From positions 1 to 39,649 of the forward strand of contig JADHTJ010000027.1 in the NCBI GenBank assembly GCA_016785015.1: a stretch of 39,649 nucleotides of DNA, written 5' to 3'. Positions 25,589 through 33,925 of this stretch are shown in pieces. This DNA is from Anaerolineales bacterium. Its GTDB lineage: Bacteria; Chloroflexota; Anaerolineae; Anaerolineales; UBA11858. The notes below the pieces were generated by a model. It was not told the origin of the DNA. It saw nothing but the letters and a program-made list of their open reading frames with translations, and did no database searches. Position 1 is the first letter of the stretch. Every line of letters begins with the position of its first letter. The translations under genes and the position numbers were made by a program.

Positions 25589-25606
25589 CCCTGAATAATA
25601 TCAGGG
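25589..25606. terminator. Weak hairpin downstream of the nitroreductase gene
   Basis: CCCTGA and TCAGGG form a 6-bp stem around ATAATA, 47 bases past the nitroreductase stop. There is no T tract on the minus strand, so termination there would be weak. Confidence 0.3.
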
Positions 25607-25652
25607 TTTAATTTCCACTTTTCAGGACTTTCCCGCTACGAGACCGCACACC

Positions 25653-26165
25653 TCAATCCAATTGTTGCATTTTCCCTCTTGGCTGAAAAGCAATCAATGG
25701 AACATTATCGCGGAAGAAAGCAAGCATATCAGCCTCGTTTTCGGGGATTGCATAACCAATCAATTTTCCCAGACCGTGCAACGCCTTTGGGTGCCTGCGA
25801 TGATATTCGCTGAAGATCTCAGCTGCCTCTTGTGTACTCAACCGCTTTGCGATAACAGAGATCTCTTTCCCAGCGACTTGAATGGTGACTTCAGGATTAT
25901 TGATGATATTCCTGTACCAATCAGCCTGTTCCCCAAAACCTGAAGCAACATAGTGTGTGTTGGTATCCTCGTCGTATTGAACAACTTCCAGCATGGCCTG
26001 CCGCGGCATTCCGCTGACTCGGCCAATGTGCGTGAGCAACAGCGCTCTATGCCCGAACATCCAGCCCAACTTTAAGCGGTAGAACCAAATGGGTAAACGC
26101 CAAAGGATGGCGCGTATACCACGTGGAGGATCGGGTAATGTTTGAGATGAATTGGTTGGGGGCAT
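25653..26165 (-). CDS. Deazaflavin (F420)-dependent nitroreductase-family protein
   Basis: A 170-residue protein of the DDN-like split beta-barrel family, whose members bind deazaflavin or flavin cofactors. Typical elements are LLLTHIGRVSGMPRQAML, the barrel strand HYVASGFGEQADWYRNI and the segment NPEVTIQVAGKEISVIAKRL, then a helical C-terminus. The substrate is unknown. GGAGG five bases before the ATG supports the start. Its neighbour upstream on the same strand is lgt, about 120 bp away. Confidence 0.82.
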   Translation of the reverse strand: MPPTNSSQTLPDPPRGIRAILWRLPIWFYRLKLGWMFGHRALLLTHIGRVSGMPRQAMLEVVQYDEDTNTHYVASGFGEQADWYRNIINNPEVTIQVAGKEISVIAKRLSTQEAAEIFSEYHRRHPKALHGLGKLIGYAIPENEADMLAFFRDNVPLIAFQPRGKMQQLD

Positions 26166-26287
26166 AATTCCTCCGAAAGCAAAAGCCCCTGAGTGCCCAG
26201 AGCTTATTTTGTTTCTCAGTGAACTCCGTGTACTCTGTGGCTCAAATTTTCTTCAACTAGGTTGGTCCCTGATCAACAGGGGAAATT

Positions 26288-27172
26288 TTACCGTTTGCGC
26301 CACTTTTTGCCGGGTAGTTTGTATTTCTCTGGTCCTGGGGATAGGAAGGGCAGTTTGATAATCTCGTAGCGGACCAAGAGCCAGAAAAGGCCGACAATAG
26401 CTAAAAGCGCATAGATCAAACGCGACCAACTCATGTCGGTGCCTGGAATGCGCGGCTGATCGGGACGGAAGGTCTCGATGATCACTCGACCAATGCCGGC
26501 TAACAGCAGCCAGCCGGCAAAAGCTGTGCCCGGTTTGATCTTTTCTTCGTAGCGGCGCACAAACCACATGATTACTCCAGCTGCGAGCAAATTCCACACC
26601 ATTTCATAGGCGAAAGTTGGATGAAAACGTGTGGTTTCCTCGGGGTAAAGCACCAAGTTATTCCACGGGGAAAGACGGTGCAAACTATCGATGGGGATGC
26701 CCCAGGGAAGGTCTGTTGGCGGTCCATAGAGTTCCTGGTTAATGAAATTGGCCGGGCGAGCCAGGGCTTGACCGATCAACATGGCAGGGGCGACCGAATC
26801 TAGGAGTAACAAAATATCCACTTTGTGGCGTCGGGCAAAGATATAAGCCGCACCCAGTCCGAAGATCACCGCGCCGAAAATATGCAGCCCACCTTCAGTG
26901 ATACGGATGATGCGCCCAGGGCTGTCGAGGAACGTTCGCCCCCCGCCGAATATGTCATTGAGTACATACCATATACGGGCGCCTATTATCCCGGCGGGCA
27001 GCACCCAGATCAACGCGTCCCAAACAAACTCGGGTTTTCCTCCGCGCCGCACGATTTCCTTCTCGGTGATCCAGGCGCTGACCATCACGCCAATGGCGAT
27101 CAGCAGCCCGTACCAGCGAAAGGCGAGTTCTAGTTTTCCTAAGTTGATTGTAAAGATGACTGGATCGATCAT
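26288..27172 (-). CDS. lgt: Prolipoprotein diacylglyceryl transferase
   Basis: An integral membrane enzyme that moves diacylglycerol from phosphatidylglycerol to the lipobox cysteine of prolipoproteins, the first step of lipoprotein maturation. It has 294 residues and seven likely membrane helices. FRWYGLLIAIGV near residue 18 and the Lgt signature region RPANFINQELYG (normally GRxGNFxNxExxG) identify it; the first glycine is Ala here, but Arg, Asn and Glu are kept. ITEGGLHIFGAVIFG is the other conserved loop. AGGAG before the ATG supports the start. At least five lipobox proteins in this window would be its clients. Confidence 0.92.
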   Translation of the reverse strand: MIDPVIFTINLGKLELAFRWYGLLIAIGVMVSAWITEKEIVRRGGKPEFVWDALIWVLPAGIIGARIWYVLNDIFGGGRTFLDSPGRIIRITEGGLHIFGAVIFGLGAAYIFARRHKVDILLLLDSVAPAMLIGQALARPANFINQELYGPPTDLPWGIPIDSLHRLSPWNNLVLYPEETTRFHPTFAYEMVWNLLAAGVIMWFVRRYEEKIKPGTAFAGWLLLAGIGRVIIETFRPDQPRIPGTDMSWSRLIYALLAIVGLFWLLVRYEIIKLPFLSPGPEKYKLPGKKWRKR

Positions 27173-27243
27173 TGTTGCTCCTAAAATCTGTAAAATTATT
27201 CAATACTGTACTGGGCACAAACACCTTGAACACATTATTTTTT

Positions 27244-27319
27244 ACCGCAGAGCCGCGGAGAACGCTGAGTTTTTCTCGGCAGAATGCAAGAATCTCTGTG
27301 CTCTCTGCGTCTCTGCGGT
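27244..27319. repeat. Palindromic dispersed repeat upstream of lgt
   Basis: The 26-base arms, ACCGCAGAGCCGCGGAG... at the left and ...CTGCGTCTCTGCGGT at the right, are inverted copies with about five mismatches, around a 24-base centre. The motif CTCTGCGTCTCTGCGGT is a dispersed sequence I recognise from many bacterial genomes. A related CTCCGTGTACTCTGTGG motif is at about 26225. Confidence 0.55.
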
Positions 27320-27348
27320 GTTCTACATCCTTTTACCCATTACAAAAA

Positions 27349-28905
27349 TTATTCAATATACCCAAGTGCCCGCATTCTTTCTTGCACCTGCTCGTCGTAT
27401 AAATTGCCGGGCTGTTGACTGATATCGCCAGGCGATCGGCTGCCAGCCCAGGCAAGGCAGGCATCCAATGCGGCACCGAAATCTTCCAGTTGTTCTTCTT
27501 CTTTATCCAGATGATGGATTTCGCTAGGATCCTCGGCTAAATTAAAAAGCTCGTCTTGGATGGCGTCAACGCGTAACAATTTGTAATTATTTTCGAAAAT
27601 TGCCCAATGAATGGCCTCGCAGTTGAATTCATCCATGATGGCGGATTCTTGCTTCTCGATGATTTTGATCAAGTTCATTGGTGGGTAACCCTCACTGAAG
27701 ACGCGCTTCAAATCGGGTGTTTTTGATTTCAGGCTGTGAGCTCTCGTTTGGATCGGCTCAGCGTATTCTGGATGTGCTTCTTCAATACCAGCAGATTCTA
27801 AGGCAGTATGATAAACATAGGTCGTAGAAACAGGTCCGGTTACACGTTCGCCTGCCTCCTGCCCGGGGAAACGGATTATCAATGGGACGTGGATCAACTC
27901 CTGATACAGCCCTAGCCCATGCCCCATGAGATTGTGCTCTCCCAGCATTTCGCCATGGTCGCCAACGATGATCACCATTGTGTTGTCTCGAATATCGGGA
28001 TGGCTCAGGTTCTCCAGCAATTGGCCCAAGAGATGATCCTGATATGCGACCTCGGCATCATACATATCGCTCAAAGTGCGCGCTTCCATCTCTGTATAGG
28101 GCTCTTTCATCGGTAAGAGCCAGTGGAAGGCGCGTGTATTGTAATCGCGCATGAATTTAGCGGCTTCGGGGTCATCCTTGATAATGGAAGCAAATTCTGT
28201 GATGAACTTGTCTGGTGGGGTATAGGGCAGGTGTGTGCCCATTAGATTAAGAAAGACAAATTGGGGTTTTTGGCCTTCGCGAGTTTTTCTTTGGAAGTAG
28301 TCGTGGGTGTCTTTGATCGAACTGGGCCCGTTTCCCTTAAAGTTGGCATAGCGTGTCCACAAGGAAACCAGCCTAGGGTTAAGGATGAATTTGAAAACAG
28401 CCGGGGAACCAGCAATGGCTTGTTGAATGGGGACTGCCACGCGCTGCATCACTTTTTGGTAACCGTCTCGAATGCCCTGGAGCGCCTTCAGCGGCATGTT
28501 GCCATTCTCCATGGGTGTAGATTGAATCGCGCCACCATAATTGTAGAAGTGTTCAAACCCGCGTCGTAGGCCGTTTTCCAGCACACCTACCAAGGGGTTG
28601 TTGCAAAAACCCGTTGTGTTGTAGCCTTCTTCCTTCAGATGTTCGGCCAAGGTAGTGAAATCCCCACTGAGCATACTGCTGGCCTGCAAGGTCAAGTGCG
28701 TGCTGGGAAATTCCCCACTGAACATCGAAGCGTGAGAAGGGATCGTCCATTGCGCCGGTGAGATGGCATTTTCAAATAGTGTGGCTTCACTTGCGAATTT
28801 ATCCAGGTTGGGCGATGTCCCGCGCGAATAACCATAACAGCCGAGCCGGTCAACGCGGTGGGTATCAAGAACAATAAAAACAATGTTAGGTTTTGATTTT
28901 GGCAT
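27349..28905 (-). CDS. Sulfatase-fold hydrolase (alkaline phosphatase superfamily)
   Basis: A 518-residue enzyme opening KPNIVFIVLDTHRVDRLGCYG, the metal-binding start of the sulfatase superfamily (D14). The nucleophile region reads WTIPSHASMFSG: a threonine (T54) stands where sulfatases have the formylglycine Cys or Ser. The second metal motif is VIIVGDHGEMLGEHNLMGHG. With Thr it may be a phosphohydrolase or phosphotransferase like LtaS and not a sulfate esterase. No signal peptide, so probably cytoplasmic. The ATG at 28905 is chosen because homologues begin this way; a GTG at 28926 would overlap the upstream gene. It lies four bases after the PAP2-like gene and may be translated together with it. 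Confidence 0.82.
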   Translation of the reverse strand: MPKSKPNIVFIVLDTHRVDRLGCYGYSRGTSPNLDKFASEATLFENAISPAQWTIPSHASMFSGEFPSTHLTLQASSMLSGDFTTLAEHLKEEGYNTTGFCNNPLVGVLENGLRRGFEHFYNYGGAIQSTPMENGNMPLKALQGIRDGYQKVMQRVAVPIQQAIAGSPAVFKFILNPRLVSLWTRYANFKGNGPSSIKDTHDYFQRKTREGQKPQFVFLNLMGTHLPYTPPDKFITEFASIIKDDPEAAKFMRDYNTRAFHWLLPMKEPYTEMEARTLSDMYDAEVAYQDHLLGQLLENLSHPDIRDNTMVIIVGDHGEMLGEHNLMGHGLGLYQELIHVPLIIRFPGQEAGERVTGPVSTTYVYHTALESAGIEEAHPEYAEPIQTRAHSLKSKTPDLKRVFSEGYPPMNLIKIIEKQESAIMDEFNCEAIHWAIFENNYKLLRVDAIQDELFNLAEDPSEIHHLDKEEEQLEDFGAALDACLAWAGSRSPGDISQQPGNLYDEQVQERMRALGYIE

Positions 28906-28909
28906 ATGA

Positions 28910-29539
28910 TTATGTATTGAAGGCACCCAGGGCGGCCAGAGTCACAACAATGCTAATCCCCAGAATGCATCCACTGACCATTTCGGCGATGGTGTGACGT
29001 TTCAGGAAATGACGCACATAAAAAGTCAGGGCTACCATGGGCAGAATTGCTATTCCTGTCCCAAGGCTAAATCCAAAGCCAGCAAATGTGGCGATAGCAG
29101 AGATGCTCGCTGTGTGTGCGCTGATCAACCAACGGGCATTGATGATCGCCAACATGGTGATGGCGCTGATATTCGTCAGAATAAAAGTCAACAGCAGTGG
29201 TGAACTAGTCAGGCCTTGTAAGATGAAATAAGCCAGGCTTGCCCCAAGGATGCCGATGATATAAGGAATGTGGCGCTCGCTCTGTTTACTGATATGCAGG
29301 TCGTCAATCTTGCCGGTTTTAAGCAAGTAAACGATATATAGGATGGGAACGAGCGTTGAAAGAAAACCAAAAATCGCGGCGTGCAAAGTGCCTTCCAGAA
29401 AAGGCAGCTCAATCCAAGCAATGATAAACCCAACCAGCGCAAACATACTGGGGGGACTAAATATGTTGGAATAAATACGGGCAGCCCGCACGCCGGGGTT
29501 GGAATTTTTGGGGTTAAGATCAAGTGGATTTCGAATCAT
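28910..29539 (-). CDS. PAP2-like membrane protein
   Basis: A small polytopic membrane protein (209 residues from the ATG at 29539; a TTG at 29590 would add 17). About six hydrophobic helices. The motifs SERHIPY, SAHTAS and KRHTIAEMVSG fall in the order of the PAP2 phosphatase motifs (KxxxxxxRP, PSGH, SRxxxxxHxxxD), but each is altered. Thus it is a degenerate or divergent family member, and phosphatase activity is not certain. Next to a sulfatase-fold enzyme, a role in lipid or polyprenyl phosphate metabolism is possible. No clear ribosome binding site at either start. Confidence 0.6.
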   Translation of the reverse strand: MIRNPLDLNPKNSNPGVRAARIYSNIFSPPSMFALVGFIIAWIELPFLEGTLHAAIFGFLSTLVPILYIVYLLKTGKIDDLHISKQSERHIPYIIGILGASLAYFILQGLTSSPLLLTFILTNISAITMLAIINARWLISAHTASISAIATFAGFGFSLGTGIAILPMVALTFYVRHFLKRHTIAEMVSGCILGISIVVTLAALGAFNT

Positions 29540-29690
29540 TGTGTCAGTAGTTATGATGTGTGCAAACCGAAAGATTTTACCATGCTTCAAGCAGACTCTA
29601 TGGTGGGCTGGCTCTGGAAATCACGAAGAATTCCTTTGTCCTCTGAGATATTTCTAACGTAGGCAAACTTACAAAACAAGACTATTTTGG

Positions 29691-29696
29691 TATAAT
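29691..29696 (+). promoter_or_regulatory. -10 box of the pyruvate dehydrogenase operon
   Basis: A perfect TATAAT preceded by a weak -35 (TTACAA at 29669, 16-base spacer). It puts the transcript start near 29703, about 200 bases before the E1 alpha start codon and exactly before the hairpin region. Confidence 0.45.
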
Positions 29697-29700
29697 TCGA

Positions 29701-29906
29701 TTTCGGAGCGTTACGAAAACTTCCGAGAGTAACGCCGGGCAATGCCCGGTGTTGTTGTGTACGATAAAAGAATGTTAGTGCCGCACTCCGGGCGGCGAAT
29801 GGTAATATCTGCATTGCGGTGGGCGTCAATTGGGGCAGGCGTACGAGTAGATTTATTGCTCAACCGCATTATGCAATTATTTATCGCAACTGAAGGAAAT
29901 AGCGAA
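29701..29906 (+). promoter_or_regulatory. Structured 5' leader of the pdh operon
   Basis: About 200 bases of likely untranslated leader. GCGTTAC (29708) can pair with GTAACGC (29729), but bases 29731-29735 are also part of a stronger stem, AACGCCGGGC (29731) with GCCCGGTGTT (29744), so the two hairpins exclude each other. A third stem, GCCGC/GCGGC, lies around 29780-29800, and TGCGGT near 29815 can pair with ACCGCA near 29863. The layout recalls an attenuator or riboswitch, but it fits no class I recognise. Confidence 0.4.
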
Positions 29907-30863
29907 ATGAAAAAGAATGATCACTTAGATTTGTACCATCAGATGGTGCTGATCCGCCGCGTGGAAGAACGCGCTGCTGAACTCTATCAGCAGGGCAAGA
30001 TTGGTGGATTCCTGCATCTCTATATTGGGCAAGAAGCTGTCAGCACTGGCCTGGTTGCGGCCCGTCAACCCCAAGATCGTATGATTACGGCCTATCGTGA
30101 TCATGGTGTGGCGATCAATGTTGGTATTCCGGCGGAACAAGTAATGGCAGAATTGCTTGGGAAGGCTACGGGGATATCTAAAGGCAAAGGCGGCTCGATG
30201 CATATGGCCGATGTAGAAAAGAATTTCTGGGGTGGTCACGCCATTGTTGGCGCGCACCTGCCCATCGCCGCCGGCATGGCCTTGGGAGATCAGTATGCGG
30301 GAAATGATGGCGTTACGATATGTATGTTTGGTGACGGCGCGACCAATATTGGCTTCTTCCATGAGGGTGTCAATCTGTCAAAAGTGTGGGATTTGCCAGT
30401 ACTGTGGGTGTGTGAGAACAATCAATACGGCATGGGCACGACCATCGATCGCGCTTCGGCAGTCTCTGAGATCAGGCAAAAGGCCGAAGGATACGGAATC
30501 CCCAACGAACGAGTCGATGGCATGAATGTGATGGAAGTCCGTGAAGCCACACTCAAAGCTCTGGAATTTATTCGCAGCGGAAAAGGTCCTTATTTCATGG
30601 AAATCATGACATATCGCTACCGGGGCCATTCCATGGGCGATCCCGAGCGATACCGAGATTCTGGTGAGGTCAAGAAATGGCAAGAAAGTGATCCCATCGG
30701 TATCTACCGAGCATATTTGACAAAAGAAAAGATTGCTAAAGAAAAAGAGTTAGACGCAATTGACGAGAGTGTGGAAGGTGAAATTCAAACTGCGGTGCAA
30801 TTTGCCGAGTCTAGCCCTGAGCCAGCCCCCGAAGAATTGTTCACCAACGTGTATGCGGAGTAA
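29907..30863 (+). CDS. pdhA: Pyruvate dehydrogenase-type E1 component, alpha subunit
   Basis: Thiamine-diphosphate-dependent decarboxylation of a 2-oxo acid, most likely pyruvate, in complex with the beta subunit; cytoplasmic. The 318-residue length is typical. Motifs: MVLIRRVEERAAELY, GKGGSMHM, the thiamine-diphosphate/Mg motif GDGATNIGFFHEGVNLSKVW ending at ENNQYGMGT, and the phosphorylation-loop-like YRGHSMGDPERYR. The ATG at 29907 follows GAAGGAAA by about eight bases. The frame extends upstream to 29742, but that stretch is the leader and carries hairpins, and it adds 55 residues unlike the family. Branched-chain or acetoin dehydrogenase E1 is the main alternative. Confidence 0.9.
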   Translation: MKKNDHLDLYHQMVLIRRVEERAAELYQQGKIGGFLHLYIGQEAVSTGLVAARQPQDRMITAYRDHGVAINVGIPAEQVMAELLGKATGISKGKGGSMHMADVEKNFWGGHAIVGAHLPIAAGMALGDQYAGNDGVTICMFGDGATNIGFFHEGVNLSKVWDLPVLWVCENNQYGMGTTIDRASAVSEIRQKAEGYGIPNERVDGMNVMEVREATLKALEFIRSGKGPYFMEIMTYRYRGHSMGDPERYRDSGEVKKWQESDPIGIYRAYLTKEKIAKEKELDAIDESVEGEIQTAVQFAESSPEPAPEELFTNVYAE

Positions 30864-30874
30864 AGGGAAATAGT

Positions 30875-31852
30875 ATGAGTACAAAAGGAATTACTATGCG
30901 CGAGGCCATATCCCAGGCTATTTGGGAAGAGATGGAGCGCGATGAACGAGTTTTTATCATGGGTGAAGAGGTCGGTGTTTGGGGTGGAACCTATGCCGTA
31001 ACCAAAGGTTTCTATGATCATTTCGGATCCAAACGGGTGCGCGATACGCCCATTGCTGAGGCGGCAATCGTTGGCGGCGGTATCGGTGCGGCCATGGTAG
31101 GGATGCGCCCAATCGCTGAATTAATGACGATCAATTTTGCATTCGTAGCCATGGACCATATCGTTAACCAGGCGGCAAAAATGCGCTACATGTTTGGTGG
31201 TCAGATGTCTGTGCCGTTGGTTATTCGCGCCGTTGGGGGTGGTGGGCGTCAGTTGGGTGCAACCCATTCCCAGACGCCAGATGTCATCTTTGCGCATTTT
31301 CCCGGATTGAAGGTTGTCGCACCCGGAACGCCCTATGATGCTAAAGGCCTGCTCAAATCGGCCATCCGCTCCGATGACCCGGTGATGTTCATCGAGCACT
31401 CCACCTTATACCAGACGCGCGGCGAGGTGCCCGAGGACGAATATACGGTACCGATTGGCAAATCCAAGATCCAACGCCCTGGGAAGGATGTCACTATTGT
31501 GACATACAGCAAAATGTTGGATATTTCAACCAAAGCCGCGGATCAGTTAGCCAAAGAAGGCATTGAAGCCGAAATTGTCGACTTGCGATCCCTGCGCCCC
31601 TTGGACATGGACCCAGTTTTGGAATCATTCCGCAAAACGAATCGGGCGGTGATTGTTGAAGAAGGCTGGCGCTCCTATGGCGTTGGTTCCGAAATTTCTT
31701 CTCGCATTTATGAAGAAGCCTTTGATTATGTCGATGCCCCAATAAAGCGCGTTGCGCAAACCGAAGTGCCTTTGCCTTACAACCAGGCTTTGGAGCAATC
31801 AGCCTTGCCCCAAGTGGAAGATGTGGTCAAAGCGGTCAAGGAGGTGCTCTAA
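30875..31852 (+). CDS. pdhB: Pyruvate dehydrogenase-type E1 component, beta subunit
   Basis: The partner of E1 alpha; supplies the pyrimidine-binding half of the thiamine-diphosphate site. A 325-residue protein beginning ITMREAISQAIWEEMERDE, with the conserved MGEEVGVWGGTYAVTKGF, RVRDTPIAEAAIVGGGIGAA, GGGRQLGATHSQ and the transketolase C-terminal domain (VEEGWRSYGVGSEI). It starts 11 bases after E1 alpha, with a GGGAAA-type site before the ATG, and its stop overlaps the E2 start by one base (TAATG). Confidence 0.93.
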   Translation: MSTKGITMREAISQAIWEEMERDERVFIMGEEVGVWGGTYAVTKGFYDHFGSKRVRDTPIAEAAIVGGGIGAAMVGMRPIAELMTINFAFVAMDHIVNQAAKMRYMFGGQMSVPLVIRAVGGGGRQLGATHSQTPDVIFAHFPGLKVVAPGTPYDAKGLLKSAIRSDDPVMFIEHSTLYQTRGEVPEDEYTVPIGKSKIQRPGKDVTIVTYSKMLDISTKAADQLAKEGIEAEIVDLRSLRPLDMDPVLESFRKTNRAVIVEEGWRSYGVGSEISSRIYEEAFDYVDAPIKRVAQTEVPLPYNQALEQSALPQVEDVVKAVKEVL

Positions 31853-33138
31853 TGGCTGAGGTTGTCAGTATGCCCAAATTGGGCTTTGATATGGCAGAAG
31901 GCGTCCTCGTCCGTTGGGTGATCGCTGAGGGCGAAGATGTCGAACGCGGTCAGGTTCTCGCTGAAATCGAAACCGACAAAGCCACCGTCGAGGTCGAGTC
32001 TGCGCACACGGGCGTGGTGCACCATCATTTGGTGGGAGAAGGTGACATCCTTCCCGTGGGTGTACCGATCGCGGTGATCGGAGAGGCCGGCGAGGAGATC
32101 GATGTGGAAAGTCTTGTCGGTCAGACAGGTGATGTAGATGCGTCAGATCAGCCTGGAGACGAGGTCCCTGCTCCCGAAGCAGAAGCCCCCGCCGAGGTTG
32201 GATCTGCAGCTCCCGCTCAAGCAGAGGCAGTGCCCCAGGGGACGGATGAATATCCTGATGGCGCAAAAGCATCTCCGCTTGCCCGTCGTATGGCGCATGA
32301 CCTCAATATCAAATTGTCTTCCATCCAAGGCAGCGGCCCTGGTGGTCGTATCATCAAGAAAGATATCGAATCGTATCAAGCAGCACCTACTGTAAGCGAC
32401 CAACCGTCAACGGTCGCAGCTCCTCTATTCACACATCTTGGCCCGCCGCCTGCAGATGAAACTATCCAACTGACCAAATTACGACAGGCCATCGGCCGCC
32501 GTATGGTGGAAGCCAAGCAGCAGTTACCCCATTTTTATGTCACGCGTGAGTTTGACATGGCCTCGGTGATTGCCCAGCGCAAAGAGATTAATGCCATGCT
32601 GGCCGACTCTGGCGAAAAGCTCTCAGTGAATGATTTCATCGTCAAGGCAGCTGCCTTAGCTTTGAGAGAATTTCCCAACTTGAATGCTTCTTTGCAGGGT
32701 GATAGCGTGCTGCGCCATGGACAGGTCAATGTCGGCGTGGCTGTAGCCGTGGAAGGCGGCCTGCTGACTGTGGTAAACCGAGACGCCGATCGCAAATCAC
32801 TCCGTCAAATCTCGTCAGAGACCAAAACTATGGTAGGACGCGCTCGTGAAGGTAAGGTCCGGCCCAATGATATCGAAGGCTCAACTTTCTCGGTCAGTAA
32901 TTTAGGGATGTACGATGTCGATCATTTCATCGCCATTATCAATCCCCCAGAGGCTGCAATCCTGGCGGTCGGATCGGCTCAGGAAGTCCCCGTGGTCTTG
33001 GATGGTGAAATTGTGCCCGGCCTACGCATGAAGGCGACTATCTCCGTGGATCACAGAGTCAGCGATGGCGCTGAAGCAGCCAAATTCATGCAAGCCCTGG
33101 CCAGGTATTTGGAAGAACCCTTGCGCTTGCTTATTTGA
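31852..33138 (+). CDS. pdhC: Dihydrolipoamide acyltransferase, E2 component
   Basis: The core of the 2-oxo-acid dehydrogenase complex; transfers the acyl group from its lipoyl arm to CoA. Domains in 428 residues: one lipoyl domain (about 1-75, lipoyl lysine K43 in EIETDKATVEVES), an Ala/Pro-rich linker (100-135), the E1/E3-binding domain (about 140-175, ASPLARRMAHDLNIKLS and GPGGRIIKKDIE) and the catalytic domain (about 205-428) with H401 and D405 in DHRVSDGA. A single lipoyl domain is the usual bacterial minimum. The gene overlaps E1 beta by one base. No E3 (lipoamide dehydrogenase) follows; the operon stops at a strong terminator, so E3 must be elsewhere. Confidence 0.93.
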   Translation: MAEVVSMPKLGFDMAEGVLVRWVIAEGEDVERGQVLAEIETDKATVEVESAHTGVVHHHLVGEGDILPVGVPIAVIGEAGEEIDVESLVGQTGDVDASDQPGDEVPAPEAEAPAEVGSAAPAQAEAVPQGTDEYPDGAKASPLARRMAHDLNIKLSSIQGSGPGGRIIKKDIESYQAAPTVSDQPSTVAAPLFTHLGPPPADETIQLTKLRQAIGRRMVEAKQQLPHFYVTREFDMASVIAQRKEINAMLADSGEKLSVNDFIVKAAALALREFPNLNASLQGDSVLRHGQVNVGVAVAVEGGLLTVVNRDADRKSLRQISSETKTMVGRAREGKVRPNDIEGSTFSVSNLGMYDVDHFIAIINPPEAAILAVGSAQEVPVVLDGEIVPGLRMKATISVDHRVSDGAEAAKFMQALARYLEEPLRLLI

Positions 33139-33149
33139 GCTAATGTGAA

Positions 33150-33194
33150 AATCAAAAGCGCCTTGAGATTTATTTGCTCAAGGCGCTTTTGATT
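33150..33194. terminator. Strong bidirectional terminator
   Basis: AATCAAAAGCGCCTTGAG (33150-33167) is exactly complementary to CTCAAGGCGCTTTTGATT (33177-33194), an 18-bp stem with a 9-base loop, with an A tract on the left and T tract on the right within the stem. It ends the pdh operon on the plus strand (12 bases after the stop) and the NBR1-Ig lipoprotein gene on the minus strand. Confidence 0.88.
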
Positions 33195-33215
33195 CAACAT
33201 AATCCCGCTGGAATG

Positions 33216-33899
33216 CTAGGCGTCTGGATCTATCACCTTGACTTCTACCCAGAACCAGCTTGCAGCACTTGGTCCAGTACCAAAGATTTCTCCATTGGCT
33301 GCTTTGATCATCCAATAGCCCGTATAAGTACCTGGCGTCGCTGGGGCTTTCATATACACATCCACGTTGGCGTATCCCCAGGTGGGGATAGTTCCCTTTG
33401 GAACCATGATGATCGATGCCCCGGCGTTGAGTAAATCTCCAGATACAAACCTAAGTTCGTAATTTTGATCCCAGGTGCAATTGCCAGTATTCTTAAGTCT
33501 GAAGGTTTGTGTAAATGTTTGATTAATGTTGATTTCAGTACCATCAGCGATGGATTTGGTTTCGAGATTAGCTCGATTACAAGGCATATTGTTGGTGGCT
33601 GTAGCAGTGGGTGCTTCGGTGGGAGAAGGTTCTGGCGTGTCAGACATAGCTTCTGTAGGCGAAGATGTTGGTAGGGCGGGAGTGAATGTCAAAGTGGGCA
33701 TGGGGGTGTTTGTTGATGTGGCGGTGGCTGAAAGAGCAGCAACTCGAGCAGTTTCTGTGATTTGTGCGTAAACAGTTTGTACCACTGCGGTGAGATCTAC
33801 AGAATCTTCGACAACTTGTGCAGCCTCGTTAGGTCTATTGCACCCGACAATAAGAAGCAGACTGACAACAAACAGTAGGGAAAAGAGTTGTTTTTTCAT
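33216..33899 (-). CDS. NBR1-Ig-domain lipoprotein A
   Basis: A 227-residue exported lipoprotein. Lipobox LLIVGC (Cys about 20), a short conserved stretch VVQTVYAQITETA, a Thr/Pro/Ser-rich linker (60-105), then an Ig-like domain of the type found in the middle of the eukaryotic protein NBR1. The domain contains FRLKNTGNCTWDQNYELRF, the Gly-Asp loop SGDLLNAG, PTWGYANVDVYMKAPATPGT and GYWMIKAANGEIFG. The domain is thought to act in binding; the ligand is unknown. AAGGAG eight bases before the ATG fixes the start. It is the last of three tandem paralogues on this strand. Confidence 0.85.
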   Translation of the reverse strand: MKKQLFSLLFVVSLLLIVGCNRPNEAAQVVEDSVDLTAVVQTVYAQITETARVAALSATATSTNTPMPTLTFTPALPTSSPTEAMSDTPEPSPTEAPTATATNNMPCNRANLETKSIADGTEININQTFTQTFRLKNTGNCTWDQNYELRFVSGDLLNAGASIIMVPKGTIPTWGYANVDVYMKAPATPGTYTGYWMIKAANGEIFGTGPSAASWFWVEVKVIDPDA

Positions 33900-33925
33900 T
33901 CTATGGCTCCTTGGATTGTATTGGA

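Noticed and set aside
29701..29760. TPP riboswitch before the thiamine-dependent pdh operon
   Set aside because: The conserved CTGAGA and ACCTGA-type elements of the TPP aptamer are absent.
29742..29906. 55-residue N-terminal extension of pdhA
   Set aside because: Stretch carries the leader hairpins and encodes nothing like an E1 alpha N-terminus; GAAGGAAA before the ATG at 29907 is a better start.
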